A stretch of 64,000 bases of DNA, taken from NCBI RefSeq assembly GCF_042186555.1, contig NC_133331.1, forward strand, positions 1,847,395 to 1,911,394, given 5' to 3'. Below are positions 21,041-32,361 of the stretch, in pieces. The translations under genes and the position numbers were made by a program. How positions within the stretch are numbered: the stretch's first letter is position 1; each line of letters opens with the position of its first letter. This DNA comes from Aquarana catesbeiana. Its lineage: Eukaryota > Chordata > Amphibia > Anura > Ranidae. The notes beneath the pieces were generated by a model. It did no database searches and was not told the DNA's origin. It worked only from the letters and a program-made list of their open reading frames with translations.

Positions 21041-22923
21041 CACATCTGTCAAACACAAGGGCCGGGGGCCAAATCGGGCCTGCTAGGCCTTTTCATGTGG
21101 CCCCCGCACTCAGTTTTACAGCTGGAATTTGGCAAAAACTCCATTGGGGTTGGACACTGTGCATAGTGCGCCCCTAAATCTGTCTCTCTGTACACAGCAC
21201 CCCCCTGAACCCTGCACTCTGTACACGGCAGTCACCCTCCCCAATTCTGTACACGGCACCCCCCTGAACCCTGCGCTCTGTACACGGCACCCCCCTGAAC
21301 CCTGCGCTCTGTACACGGCACCCCCCTGAACCCTGCGCTCTGTACACGGCACCCCCCTGAACCCTGCGCTCTGTACACGGCACCCCCCTGAACCCTGCGC
21401 TCTGTACACGGCACCCCCCTGAACCCTGCACTCTGTACACGGCAGTCACCCCTCCCCCAATTCTGTACACGGCACCCCCCCCCTGAACCCTGCGCTCTGT
21501 ACACAGCACCCCCCCTGAACTCTGCACTCTGTAAACGGCAGTCACCCTCCCCAATTCTGTACACCGGCACCCCCCCCCCCCCCCTGAACTCGGCGCTCTG
21601 TACACGGCACACCCCTGAACTCTGCGCTCTGTACACGGCAGTCCCCCTCCCCAATTCTGTACACGGCACCCCCCCCTGAACTCTGTACACAGCACCCCCC
21701 TGAACTCTGTACACAGCACACCCCCCTGAACCCTGCGCTCTGTACAGGGCACACCCCCTGAACCCTGCGCTCTGTACAGGGCACACCCCCTGAACCCTGC
21801 GCTCTGTACACGGCACACCCCCTGAACCCTGCGCTCTGTACATGGCACACCCCCTGAACCCTGCGCTCTGTACACGGCACACCCCCTGAACCCTGCGCTC
21901 TGTACACGGCACACCCCCGGAACCCTGCGCTCTGTACACGGCACCCCCCTGAACCCTGCGCTCTGTACACGGCACCCCCCTGAACCCTGCGCTCTGTACA
22001 CGGCACCCCCCTGAACCCTGCGCTCTGTACACGGCTCCCCCCTGAACCCTGCGCTCTGTACACGGCACCCCCCTGAACCCTGCGCTCTGTACACGGCACC
22101 CCCCTGAACCCTGCGCTCTGTACACGGCACCCCCCTGAACCCTGCGCTCTGTACACGGCACAACCCTGCGCTCTGTACACGGCACAACCCTGCACTCTGT
22201 ACACGGCACAACCCTGCACTCTGTACACGGCACAACCCTGCGCTCTGTACACGGCACAACCCTGAACCCTGCGCTCTATACACGGCACACCCCTGAACCC
22301 TACGCTCTATACACGGCACGCCCCTGAACCCTACGCTCTATACACGGCACACCCCTGAACTCTGTGCTGTGTACACGGCACCCCCCCTGAACCCTGCACT
22401 CTGTACACGGCACAACCATGCACTCTGTACACGGCACAACCCTGCACTCTGTACACGGCACACCCCTGAACCCTACGCTCTGTACACGGCACACCCCTGA
22501 ACCCTACGCTCTATACACGGCACACCCCTGAACCCTACGCACTATACACGGCACACCCCTGAACCCTATGCTCTATACACGGCACACCCCTGAACTCTGT
22601 GCTGTGTACACGGCACCCCCCCTGAACCCTGCACTCTGTACACGGCACAACCATGCACTCTGTACACGGCACAACCCTGCACTCTGTACACAGCACACCC
22701 CTGAACCCTACGCTCTATACACGGCACACCCCCTGAACCCTACGCACTATACACAGCACACCCCTGAACTCTGTGCTGTGTACACAGCACACCCCTGAAC
22801 TCTGTGCTCTGTACACGGCACACCCCTGAACTCTGTGCTCGGTATGTAACAGATACAAGCAGTCCTTGGAGGGCAACCATACCACTGATGCGGCCTGTGA
22901 TGAGATTGAGTTTGACACCCCTG
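21041..22923. mobile_element. hAT-type non-autonomous element with intact target duplication
   Basis: An 8-bp direct repeat CTCTAGAG flanks the element on both sides (21033-21040 and 22924-22931), the size typical for hAT transposition. The termini are imperfect inverted repeats: CACATCTGTCAAACACAAGG on the left and the complement of CAGGGGTGTCAAACTCAA on the right. Subterminal sequence GGGCCGGGGGCCAAATCGGG is typical of this vertebrate hAT group. There is no transposase; nearly the whole interior is a 31-bp minisatellite. It lies in the MLF2 intron after the 54-nt exon. Confidence 0.85.
21176..22845. repeat. 31-bp minisatellite inside a hAT element
   Basis: About 55 units of roughly 31 bp with CCCTGAACCCTGCGCTCTGT and ACACGGCACCCC, plus shorter units lacking CTGAACC (22150-22260). 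Longer stretches with GCAGTCACCCTCCCCAATTC recur near 21230, 21440, 21540 and 21645, a higher-order marker. The C run varies from 3 to 14 bases. Open minus frames across it are repeat artefacts. Confidence 0.95.
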
Positions 22924-22973
22924 CTCTAGAGTGTGGTCCTTGCAGCAACCTCCTCTTTCTTCTTATAACTCCT

Positions 22974-23473
22974 NNNNNNNNNNNNNNNNNNNNNNNNNNN
23001 NNNNNNNNNNNNNNNNNNNNNNNNNNNNNNNNNNNNNNNNNNNNNNNNNNNNNNNNNNNNNNNNNNNNNNNNNNNNNNNNNNNNNNNNNNNNNNNNNNNN
23101 NNNNNNNNNNNNNNNNNNNNNNNNNNNNNNNNNNNNNNNNNNNNNNNNNNNNNNNNNNNNNNNNNNNNNNNNNNNNNNNNNNNNNNNNNNNNNNNNNNNN
23201 NNNNNNNNNNNNNNNNNNNNNNNNNNNNNNNNNNNNNNNNNNNNNNNNNNNNNNNNNNNNNNNNNNNNNNNNNNNNNNNNNNNNNNNNNNNNNNNNNNNN
23301 NNNNNNNNNNNNNNNNNNNNNNNNNNNNNNNNNNNNNNNNNNNNNNNNNNNNNNNNNNNNNNNNNNNNNNNNNNNNNNNNNNNNNNNNNNNNNNNNNNNN
23401 NNNNNNNNNNNNNNNNNNNNNNNNNNNNNNNNNNNNNNNNNNNNNNNNNNNNNNNNNNNNNNNNNNNNNNNNN
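22974..23473. other. Assembly gap (500 N)
   Basis: Exactly 500 N, a placeholder. The left edge is 43 bp beyond the hAT target duplication. The right edge is inside Tc1 copy C, so the gap swallowed the left end of that transposon. Confidence 0.98.
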
Positions 23474-24840
23474 AATCCCCACATTTTGTTACAACCAAAA
23501 CCATAAATGTATTTTATTGGGATTTTATGTGATAGACCACACACAAAGTGTCACATAATTGTGAAGTGGAAGGAAAATGATAAATGATACAAATAAATAT
23601 GTGAAAAGTGTGGGGGAGGGGCATTTGTATGGCGCCCCCCGGAGTCAATACTTTGTAGACCCCCCTTTCTCTACAAGTCTTTTTGGGGATGTCTCTACCA
23701 GCTTTGCACATCTAGAGAGGACATTTCTGCCCATTCTTCTTTGTAAAATATCTCAAGCTCTGTCAGATTGGATGGAGAGCATCTGTGAACAGCAATTTTC
23801 AAGTCTTGCCACAGATTCTCAATGTGATTTAGGTCTGGACTGTGACTGGGCCATTCTAACACATGAATATGCTTTGATCTAAACCATTCCATTGTAGCTC
23901 TGGCTGGATGTTTCGGGTCGTTGTCCTGCTGGAAGGTGAACCTCCCCCCAGTCTCAAGTCTTTTGTAGACTCCAACAGGTTTTCTTCTAAGATTGTCCTG
24001 TATTTGTCTCCATCCATCTTCCCATCAACTCTCACCAGCTTCCCTGTCCCTGCTGAAGAAAACCATCCCCACCACATGATGCTGCCACCACCATGTTTCA
24101 CGGTGGGGATGGTGTGTTCAGGGTGATGTGCAGTGTTAGTTTCCCCACACATAGCGTTTTGCTTTTAGGCCATAAAGTTGAATTTTGGTCTCATGTGACC
24201 AGATCACCTTCTTCCACATGTTTGCTGTGTCCTCCACATGGCTTCTCACAAACTTCACCAATGTCTTTCTTCTTGTCACTCTTCCATAAAGGGCAGATTT
24301 GTGGAGAACACGACTAATAGTCGTCCTGTGGACAGATTCTCCCACCTGAGCTGTGGATCTCTGCAGCTCCTCCAGAGTTACCATGGACCTCTTGGCTCTT
24401 CTCTGATGAATGCTCTCCTTGCCCGGCCGGTCAGTTTAGGTGGACGGCCATGTCTTGGTAGGTTTGCAGTTGTGCCATACTCTTTCCATTTTCTGATGAT
24501 GGATTGAACAGAGCTCCGTGAGATGTTCAAAGCTTGGAGATTTTTTTATAACCTAACCCTGCTTTATACTTCTCCACAACTTTATCCCTGACCTGTCTGG
24601 TGTGTTCCTTGGCCTTCATGATGCTGTTTGTTCACTAAGGTTCTCTAACAAACCTCTGAGGGCTTCACAGAACAGCTGTATTTATACTGAGATTAAATGA
24701 CACACAGGTGGACTCTATTTACTAATTAGGTGACTTCTGAAGGCAATTGGTTCCTCTAGATTTTAGTTGGAGGTATCGGAGTATGTTCGGAGAAAATGTG
24801 GGAAATTCCAAAGGGGTATGAATACTTTTTCCAGGCACTG
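23474..24840 (-). mobile_element. Tc1-like transposon copy C (different lineage)
   Basis: The right terminus reads AATACTTTTTCCAGGCACTG followed by TA, the inverted-repeat end of a widespread vertebrate Tc1 lineage distinct from copies A, B and D. The left end is in the gap. The transposase is antisense to MLF2. At the HGGG codons (24097-24120) this copy has no tandem expansion, so it serves as an internal control for the other Tc1 copies. Confidence 0.85.
23690..24625 (-). pseudogene. Tc1 transposase remnant (copy C)
   Basis: Fragments in shifting minus frames. The start region is near 24620. A stretch containing RTTISRVLHKSALYGRVTRR leads to VIWSHETKIQLYGLKAK, where the first catalytic Asp (SDE) has become His. 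Then come HTIPTVKHGGGSIMWWGWFS and, in another frame, EWPSHSPDLNHIENLWQDLK with the catalytic Glu. At least two frameshifts and a stop between the blocks make it inactive. Confidence 0.8.
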
Positions 24841-24842
24841 TA

Positions 24843-25345
24843 CCATTGGCCGTATATTATATATGTTCTATCCAGCAGTGCAGTCAAGCTAATCATGCGA
24901 GTCGCACTCCATAGTCGGCGGTCTGACACCACCATTCAGCACTCGCGGTTCTGTGGTGTCACCCCCCTCCAGCTTTCTCATTGGACGATGACGGCGCACG
25001 TTGGCGAGATTCTTTCCAAGCGCTTTTTTTCCTTTAAGCCTGAAATATGTTTATATTTCCAGCACAGTACAGAGAAGGCTTTGATTTCACCGCCTGGACG
25101 TCTTATCTGCGATTTGCAGTTCTACTTCTGCTATAAATTCCTTTTATCGGTTTCTTGTCCCAAATCTGCTTGTCTGTGCCGAGGATTCTGGGAAAAACAT
25201 TCTGTTCAAAAATCCTTCAATTCAATCAATTCTTCATTTGTTTCTTTTATTTAATACATTTTTGCCTTCAGTAGCAACTTGAAGAAGATTAAAAATACCA
25301 TTTAATGAAGGAAATCTTCATTAGAGAATTTTGTTTCTTTGTAAC
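24843..25345. other. MLF2 intron sequence without recognised features
   Basis: An AT-leaning, apparently single-copy stretch between Tc1 copy C and the next array. A 152-codon plus frame (24796-25254) exists, but it starts inside the transposon end and shows no family resemblance. Confidence 0.5.
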
Positions 25346-25962
25346 CTCTCTGGATGAGATGTAATCCCCTCCCCCTCTGGATGAGATGTAGTCCCCTCCC
25401 CCTCTGGATGAGATGTAGTCCCCTCCCCCTCTGGATGAGATGTAGTCCCCTCCCCCTCTGGATGAGATGTAATTCCCCCCCCCCCCCCCTCCGGAAGAGA
25501 TGTAATCCCCTCCCCCTCTGGATGAGATGTAATCCCCTCCCCCTCTGGATGAGATGTAATCCCCTCCCCCTCTGGATGAGATGTAATCCCCTCCCCCTCT
25601 GGATGAGATGTAATCCCCTCCCCCTCTGGATGAGATGTAATCCCCTCCCCCTCTGGATGAGATGTAATCCCCTCCCCCTCTGGATGAGATGTAATTCCCC
25701 CCCCCCCCCCCTCCGGAAGAGATGTAATCCCCTCCCCCTCTGGATGAGATGTAATCCCCTCCCCCTCTGGATGAGATGTAATTCCCCCCCCCCCCCGGAT
25801 GAGATGTAATCCCCTCCCCCTCTGGATGAGATGTAGTCCCCTCCCCTTCTGGATGAGATATAATTCCCCCCCCCCCCCTCCGGATGAGATGTAATCCCCT
25901 CCCCCTCTGGATGAGATGTAATCCCCCCCCCCCCCCCGGATGAGATGTAATCTCCCCCCCCC
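25346..25962. repeat. 27-bp C-rich minisatellite
   Basis: About 23 units of TCTGGATGAGATGTAATCCC plus CTCCCCC, with every few units a variant in which the C tract grows to 14-17 bases and CCGGAAGAG follows. Minus-strand G tracts of 9-17 make quadruplex formation plausible. The 27-bp period explains open frames in all readings. Confidence 0.95.
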
Positions 25963-26035
25963 GCATCATAAACATTTCTGTACTTCATAAAATGACTCTC
26001 TTCATTTGTTACATCTGAGTGCTGCCAACATCCCG

Positions 26036-27385
26036 CAGCCACTTCCTGTCCGGATACACGGGGGAAGTGTACATGTCAGCCACTTCCTGTCCGGATACAC
26101 GGGGGGAAGTGTACATGTCAGCCACTTCCTGTCCGGATACACGGGGGAAGTGTACATGTCAGCCACTTCCTGTCCGGATACACGGGAGAAGTGTACATGT
26201 CAGCCACTTCCTGTCCGGATACACGGGAGAAGTGTACATGTCAGCCACTTCCTGTTCCGGATACACGGGGGAAGTGTACATGTCAGCCACTTCCTGTCCG
26301 GATACACGGGGGGAAGTGTACATGTCAGCCACTTCCTGTCCGGATACACGGGAGAAGTGTACATGTCAGTGACTTCCTGTCCGGATACACGGGGGAAGTG
26401 TACATGTCAGCCACTTCCTGTTCCGGATACACGGGGGAAGTGTACATGTCAGCCACTTCCTGTCCGGATACACGGGGGAAGTGTACATGTCAGCCACTTC
26501 CTGTTCCGGATACACGGGGAAGTGTACATGTCAGCCACTTCCTGTCCGGATACACGGGGGAAGTGTGCATGTCAGCCACTTCCTGTCCGGATACACGGGG
26601 GAAGTGTACATGTCAGCCACTTCCTGTCCGGATACACGGGAGAAGTGTACATGTCAGCCACTTCCTGTCCGGATACACGGGGGAAGTGTACATGTCAACC
26701 ACTTCCTGTTCCGGATACACGGGGGAAGTGTACATGTCAGCCACTTCCTGTCCGCATACACGGGGGAAGTGTACATGTCAGCCACTTCCTGTCCGGATAC
26801 ACGGGGGAAGTGTACATGTCAGCCACTTCCTGTCCACATAAACGGGGAAGTGTGCATGTCAGCCACTTCCTGTCCACATAAACGGGGAAGTGTGCATGTC
26901 AGCCACTTCCTGTCCGCATACACGGGGAAGTGTGCATGTCAGCCACTTCCTGTCCACATACAAGGGGGAAGTGTACATGTCAGCCACTTCCTGTCCGGAT
27001 ACAAGGGGAAGTGTGCATGTCAGCCACTTCCTGTCCACATACACGGGGAAGTGTACATGTCAGCCACTTCCTGTCCACATAAACGGGGAAGTGTGCATGT
27101 CAGCCACTTCCTGTCCACATAAACGGGGAAGTGTACATGTCAGCCACTTCCTGTCCGCATACACGGGGAAGTGTGCATGTCAGCCACTTCCTGTCCGGAT
27201 ACAAGGGGAAGTGTGCATGTCAGTCATTTCCTGTCCACATACACGGGGAAGTGTGCATGTCAGCCACTTCCTGTCCGCATACACGGGGAAGTGTGCATGT
27301 CAGCCACTTCCTGTCCACATACACGGGGAAGTGTGCATGTCAGCCACTTCCTGTCCACATACACGGAGAAGTGTGCATGTCATTG
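26036..27385. repeat. 40-bp minisatellite with paired ETS-like cores
   Basis: About 33 units of CAGCCACTTCCTGTCCGGAT followed by ACACGGGGGAAGTGTACATG and T. The left half uses GTCCGGATACACGGGGG and GTACATG; from about 26830 units change to GTCCACATACACGGGG and GTGCATG, so two subfamilies meet. Each unit contains ACTTCCTG and GGGGAAGTG, ETS-type GGAA cores in opposite orientation. Whether they bind anything is unknown. Confidence 0.95.
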
Positions 27386-28309
27386 CTCGGGTTGGGCTTC
27401 CTGATCCTGACAATACAACATGTCTCTGCAATAGGAATCAGCTCAGCCGCTTTGTAGTCTTCCCTGAATAGGCAGATGAGAACGCTGTATCACAGGAAGA
27501 GGGGGTTCAAGCAGAGTGGTTGTGATTGACGTCCTCTAAAACCAACATCCCCATAATCAATATAAAGAAGGAAGAATTGGGGAGATGGGAATCTGGTGTC
27601 ACCCTCCGGAAACACCTATAAAATAAATATGATTTTTATTGTATTAATCATTAATAGTGGGGTCAGTGAGCCCAAGATGAAAGCATATTTAGATGAACAT
27701 CATAAGATTCAGCAAACCCCCCGCCCCTCCCCCCAAGAATGTAATAGTACAATATTTAGATCAAAACATATATGATGTATATAATCAATGTATTAATATC
27801 ATGTATGATTTTGATCTATATATGTTTCTCATGTTATTATTGTGTATATATCTTTTTCAGCAGTTGCACCCCTTGAAACCCTGAAGAAGCTTAACATGTG
27901 AAACGCGTTGGGATAGACACCTCCCTATAAGAGGCTGTGCCTTAACAACGACCTTCATGGCAGGATCACCAGATTTTGCACCACTGCAGATTTAGACATT
28001 TATGAAAATGGCTTCTGAAATCACTTTCATAATTAATAAATATATATACACATATATTCATACACACTTTATAAATCATTCCTTCTGATACATGGGGGAG
28101 ATTTATGAAAATCGGAGAGTGCAAAATGTGGTGCAGCTGTGCATGACAGCCAATCAGCTTCTGACTTCAGCTTGATGTAATAAAGCTTTGTCAATAAATC
28201 CTGGATGCTGATTGGTTTTGCACTCTCCAGTTTTGGTAAATCCCCCTCCCCCCCCCGCCCATTATCTGTAAATATATTGATCGGTGTTTTGCCTTTTCTT
28301 TACCAACAG
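27386..28309. other. MLF2 intron end with a GAAACGCGTTG-type repeat
   Basis: Mostly AT-rich sequence. At 27879-27912 is CCCTGAAGAAGC, then GTGAAACGCGTTGGG, a core shared with foldback elements at 33.5 and 46.8-48.7 kb. A short inverted-repeat-like relic (AGATTTATGAAAATCGG and later CCAGTTTTGGTAAATC) is at 28090-28245. The stretch ends in TTCTTTACCAACAG, the acceptor of the next exon. Confidence 0.6.
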
Positions 28310-28441
28310 GAGCAACTTTCCAGTGGATCAAACTGTCAGACATTCTCTTCTTCCACGGTCATATCCTACTCCAATATGTTGGGCAGTGGCACCCCTAAAG
28401 TATATCAGGAGACATCACAGACCTGCACCGCTCCCGGGGGG
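28310..28441 (+). CDS. mlf2: MLF2 exon, central conserved region
   Basis: Encodes SNCQTFSSSTVISYSN and later PKVYQETSQTCTAPGG, matching the most conserved block of the family (human MLF2 NCQTFSSSTVISYSN and PKVYQETSEMRSAPGG). It is 132 nt, 44 codons, phase 0 at both ends. Borders are TTTACCAACAG before 28310 and GTGAGT after 28441. The linker MLGSGT differs from the human TGDGA, a position known to vary. Confidence 0.97.
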
Positions 28442-28504
28442 GTGAGTAATTCCCTAATATTATAAATATGAGCTGCTATCAGGACTCTAACCTGTGTCTG
28501 GATC

Positions 28505-30095
28505 ATGGATCTCCAAACCTGCTAAACAAAGGGCCAGTTTATTATCCTTCAGACTTTAGAGTAGAAAATGTCCTGATATCAGTAACAATGCCTCATTGGT
28601 GTCAGTGGGGGGAATAGTGTCCCATCATTGGTATCAGTGGGAGGAATAGTGTCCCATCATTGGTATCAGTGGGAGGAATAGTGTCCCATCATTGATATCA
28701 GTGGAAGGAATAGTGTCCCATCATTGGTGTCAGTGGGAGGAATAGTGTCCCATCATTGGTGTCAGTGGGAGGAATAGTGTCCCATCATTGGTATCAGTGG
28801 GAGGACTAGTGTCCCATCATTGGTGTCAGTGGGAGGAATAGTGCCCCATCATTGGTATCAGTGGGAGGAATAGTGTCCCATCATTGGTGTCAGTGGGAGG
28901 AATAGTGTCCCATCATTGGTATCAGTGGGAGGAATAGTGTCCCATCATTGGTGTCAGTGGGAGGAATAGTGTCCCATCATTGGTGTCAGTGGGAGGAATA
29001 GTGTCCCATCATTGGTATCAGTGGGAGGAATAGTGTCCCATCATTGGTGTCAGTGGGAGGAATAGTGTCCCATCATTGGTATCAGTGGGAGGAATAGTGT
29101 CCCATCATTGGTGTCATTGGGAGGAATAGTGTCCCATCATTGGTATCAGTGGGAGGAATAGTGCCCCATCATTGGTGTCAGTGGGAGGAATAGTGTCCCA
29201 TCATTGGTGTCAGTGGGAGGAATAGTGTCCCATCATTGGTGTCAGTGGGAGGAATAGTGTCCCATCATTGGTGTCAGTGGGAGGAATAGTGTCCCATCAT
29301 TGGTGTCAGTGGGATGAATAGTGTCCCATCATTGGTATCAGTGGGAGGAATAGTGCCCCATCATTGGTATCAGTGGGAGGAATAGTGTCCCATCATTGGT
29401 GTCAGTGGGAGGAATAGTGTCCCATCATTGGTATCAGTGGGAGGAATAGTGCCCCATCATTGGTATCAGTGGAGGGAATAGTGTCCCATCATTGGTGTCA
29501 GTGGGAGGAATAGTGCCCCATCATTGGTATCAGTGGGAGGAATAGTGTCCCATCATTGGTATCAGCGGGAGGAATAGTGCCCCATCATTGGTGTCAGTGG
29601 GAGGAATAGTGTCCCATCATTGGTGTCAGTGGGAGGAATAGTGTCCCATCATTGGTGTCAGTGGGAGGAATAGTGTCCCATCATTGGTGTCAGTGGGAGG
29701 AATAGTGTCTCATCATTGGTATCAGTGGGAGGAATAGTGTCCCATCATTGGTGTCAGTGGGAGGAATAGTGCCCCATCATTGGTATCAGTGGGAGGAATA
29801 GTGCCCCATCATTGGTGTCAGTGGGAGGAATAGTGTCCCATCATTGGTGTCAGTGGGAGGAATAGTGTCCCATCATTGGTATCAGTGGGAGGAATAGTGT
29901 CCCATCATTGGTATCAGTGGGAGGAATAGTGCCCCATCATTGGTGTCAGTGCGAGGAATAGTGTCCCATCATTGGTGTCAGTGGGAGGAATAGTGTCCCA
30001 TCATTGGTGTCAGTGGGAGGCACAGTGCTCCAAGGGCTGGATAAAGGATTACAAAGGGCCACATCTGGCCCCAGGGCCACTGTTTGGAGACCCCT
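28505..30095. mobile_element. hAT-like element in MLF2 intron, filled by a minisatellite
   Basis: The ends are imperfect inverted repeats: CATGGATCTCCAAACCTGCT near 28505 against the complement of CCACTGTTTGGAGACCCCTG near 30095. Subterminal GGGCCAGTTTATTATCC pairs loosely with GGCCACATCTGGCCCC. A clean 8-bp target duplication is not visible (GTCTGGAT versus GTGTAGAC). There is no transposase. The interior is almost wholly the 32-bp array. Confidence 0.6.
28590..30022. repeat. 32-bp minisatellite
   Basis: About 44 units of GGTGTCAGTGGGAGGAATAG plus TGTCCCATCATT. Two alleles at one site (GGTGTC and GGTATC) and another (GTGTCCC and GTGCCCC) alternate in irregular order, showing repeated internal exchange. 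Its complement, reading CACTGACACCAATGATGGG, is the same sequence theme as the decayed repeats at 57200-58000 and 62950-63300. Confidence 0.96.
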
Positions 30096-30244
30096 GGTGT
30101 AGACCAAGCTCAGTGTTTAGTAGAAGGCGATAGGAATTCACTTCCTCTGATGTGACTTTGGTAAAGTGAAATCTCATTGGATGCTATAAGGTTAGAGGAC
30201 TTTGGCGATCGATGTGTATTGTGACCTTTTTTCCTGTCTGGCAG

Positions 30245-30404
30245 ATTTGTGAGACGAGACGCACAATGCGGGATTCGGATAGCGGCATGGAACAGATGAG
30301 CATCGGTCACCATATTGGAGAGCGGGCGCATATCATGCAGCGTTCTCACAACCGTCGCACGGGAGACCGCGAGGAGAGGCAGGAGTACATTAACATGGAT
30401 GAAA
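30245..30404 (+). CDS. mlf2: MLF2 exon, second conserved block
   Basis: Encodes ETRRTMRDSDSGMEQMSIGH, then HIGERAHIMQRSHNRRTGD and EERQEYINMDE. The human equivalents are [20 protein letters not shown] and RTGDQEERQDYINLDES. It is 160 nt: 53 codons plus one base that is completed in the next exon. Borders are CCTGTCTGGCAG before 30245 and GTAAGC after 30404. This is the best-conserved part of the protein and settles the identification as MLF2 rather than MLF1, which has LEKMAIGHHIHDR here. Confidence 0.97.
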
Positions 30405-30785
30405 GTAAGCTGTGCGCTCGGGAGGATCTACACATGAAAGCTTTTACCTGATTGGCTGCCCTTACTGAGCCGGAGCCGCGGTGTACACGTCCGCAGTGAT
30501 CTGTACTAAAGCGGCGTTGGGCGCCAATCTACACAAACCTTCTGGAAGCTTCTGTCCGGGTGCAGAGAAATCGCTGGTCATGTGACACTGTCCACTCAGG
30601 GGGAGGTGACAGTGCTGATTGCCCATCCCCCAGCAGGTTATACTCCCCAATCCCAGCTCCTTTCCTCCCCCGCCGCTCCCCCCGCTAGCTTGGTGTCATT
30701 GCTCTGTGTGGTTTCCTCATCTAAATCATGTGACCTTCCTTATGTGTCTGTGTTCAGGACTGAGCGACCCGTCATTAGACCCAAA
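30405..30785. other. MLF2 intron, first part
   Basis: No exon or transposon recognised. It contains CCTGATTGGCTGCCC and other short motifs, and runs into the 22-bp array. Confidence 0.5.
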
Positions 30786-31015
30786 CACCCTGAGAGGGCG
30801 GGGGCACCCTGAGAGAGGGCGGGGGCACCCTGAGGGAAGGCGGGGGCACCCTGAGAGAGGGCGGGGGCACCCTGAGGGAAGGCGGGGGCACCCTGAGGGA
30901 AGGCGGGGGCACCCTGAGTGAGGGCGGGGGCACCCTGAGTGAGGGCGGGGGCACTCTGAGTGAGGGCGGGGGCACCCTGAGGGAAGGCGGGGGCACCCTG
31001 AGGGAAGGCGGGGAC
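30786..31015. repeat. 22-bp minisatellite
   Basis: About 11 units of GGCGGGGGCACCCTGAGGGA plus AG, with GAGAGAGG and GAGTGAGG variants. It leaves frames open on both strands (Arg/Gly/His-rich and Pro/Ser-rich); these are artefacts. Confidence 0.93.
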
Positions 31016-31304
31016 ACCATCCACCTGGGTCAACTCAGCCACCAGAACATCCCCAGGGTACACTCCTACTAAGGGGAGGTGGTGAGGGAGGAGCCAAGTA
31101 AATGTTACTGTGAAGGTGGCCAATCAGTAGGCAGCGTCTCTTCATGATGCATCAGCAGGTGTAACTTTGTTTCTTTTTTTTTCTTACAGTTCAATCTGCT
31201 CACATTGTATCTTGATTTATATTCAGTGTTACATTTTTAGAACTAATTTGCTGATATTATCTCTGTCAAAAATATTGGAGACCCTTTACTTGTATCCCTA
31301 ATTG

Positions 31305-31760
31305 ATTAACCACTTCAATTCCGGAAGGTTTTCCCCCCTTTCATGACCAGGACATTTTTTTTCTGTCGGTATTGCGGGTGGCCGGCGGACGTCGGTATTG
31401 CGGGTGGCCGGCGGTGTTGCGGGTGGTCGGCGGACGTCGGGTTTGCGGGTGGACGTCGGGTTTGCGGGTGGCCGGCGGACGTCGGTATTGCGGGTGGCCG
31501 GCGGACGTGGGGTTTGCGGGTGGCCGGCGGACGTGGGGTTTGCGGGTGGCCGGCGGACGTGGGGTTTGCGGGTGGCCGGCGGACGTGGGGTTTGCGGGTG
31601 GCCGGTGGACCCACTGATTGGCATCGCTGTGCCCAATCAACGCACGTTTGCGCCTCCAGTGGTTTTTGCACAAATTGATGTACAGGTACGGGATTTTGCA
31701 CAATAGAGCCGACCTGCCGCAGTAAATATGCAGTAGGCGGCCGGGAAGTGGGTAAATTCT
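31305..31760 (+). repeat. Ranid family R1 fragment carrying a 26-bp minisatellite
   Basis: The left edge GATTAACCACTTCAATTCCG, then TTTCATGACCAGGACATT, matches the start of R1 (59000, 41150). The right edge GGGAAGTGGGTAAATT is the inverted counterpart. Between them (31372-31605) are about nine units of GCGGGTGGCCGGCGGACGTC with GGTATT or GGGTTT. Array and host element are again nested. Confidence 0.75.
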
Positions 31761-32044
31761 ATGTATGTCTCACACGGGTCCGTTGCGCTTCCGTTGCATT
31801 GTTAAAAATCCTGCTTGCTGCATTTCTGGTCAGTTAAAAAAAAAAAAAACTCACCTCCCTGTTGAAATGCATTGAAAACGCTTCAATAACGCAGCCGTGT
31901 CACATTTTTGATGCTGTTTTTGAGTCGCATGATCTAGAAAAACACACCATAAGCACCGTAAAATTGTGACTAAATCGCATTTGCAACACCATTATCGACA
32001 CCTTTTTCTCTATTGGCAAAATACTGAAAACACCATTTACATCC
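31761..32044. other. MLF2 intron, unremarkable
   Basis: A stretch with GCATTGAAAACGCTTC-like boxes, related to the dispersed sequence at 4588-4900. No gene signal. Confidence 0.4.
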
Positions 32045-32200
32045 GATTTATTGTTCCACCCGCTGAAATTTTGGTGGATCTCTACTACCAGCATGTCTTT
32101 GTAGTGTGGGAGGAATCCCACTCAAGCACAGGGATGTGCAAACACCAGGCAGGTAATGTGGTTGGGATTTGAACCGACGACCCCAGTGCTGCTATGTCAG
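32045..32200 (-). mobile_element. tRNA-derived SINE copy
   Basis: On the minus strand: GTCGTCGGTTCAAATCCCAA, with a B-box-like GGTTCAAATCC, then GTGTTTGCACATCCCTGTGC and CCTCCCACACTACAAAGACA. The same order occurs in copies at 37607 and 39080. No tRNA fold is possible, so this is a SINE and not a tRNA gene. It lies about 160 bp before the last coding exon of MLF2. Confidence 0.75.
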
Positions 32201-32361
32201 CCTCGCCTTCCCTCATTATTTTTTCTTCTTTGCTGCTTCTAGGGAATCTAATTTCAATGATCCAAATTCTAGGGCTTCCTATATGTGAAGAGTAAGAGTC
32301 ATGCCTGATAATGGGAAGGGGGTCTCTCAGGTCGGTGAATAATTTCCTTCCTTCTATGTAG

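Noticed and set aside
21174..22319. Cys/Arg-rich minus frames up to 381 codons
   Set aside because: Translations of the 31-bp array inside a hAT element; several frames are open at once.
26006..27471. Plus frames of 190-291 codons with SHFLSGYTG repeats
   Set aside because: Translations of the 40-bp array; no start, domain or splice support.
18588..30022. CRISPR-like direct repeats
   Set aside because: All arrays are contiguous minisatellites without unique spacers, no cas genes are present, and the DNA is vertebrate.
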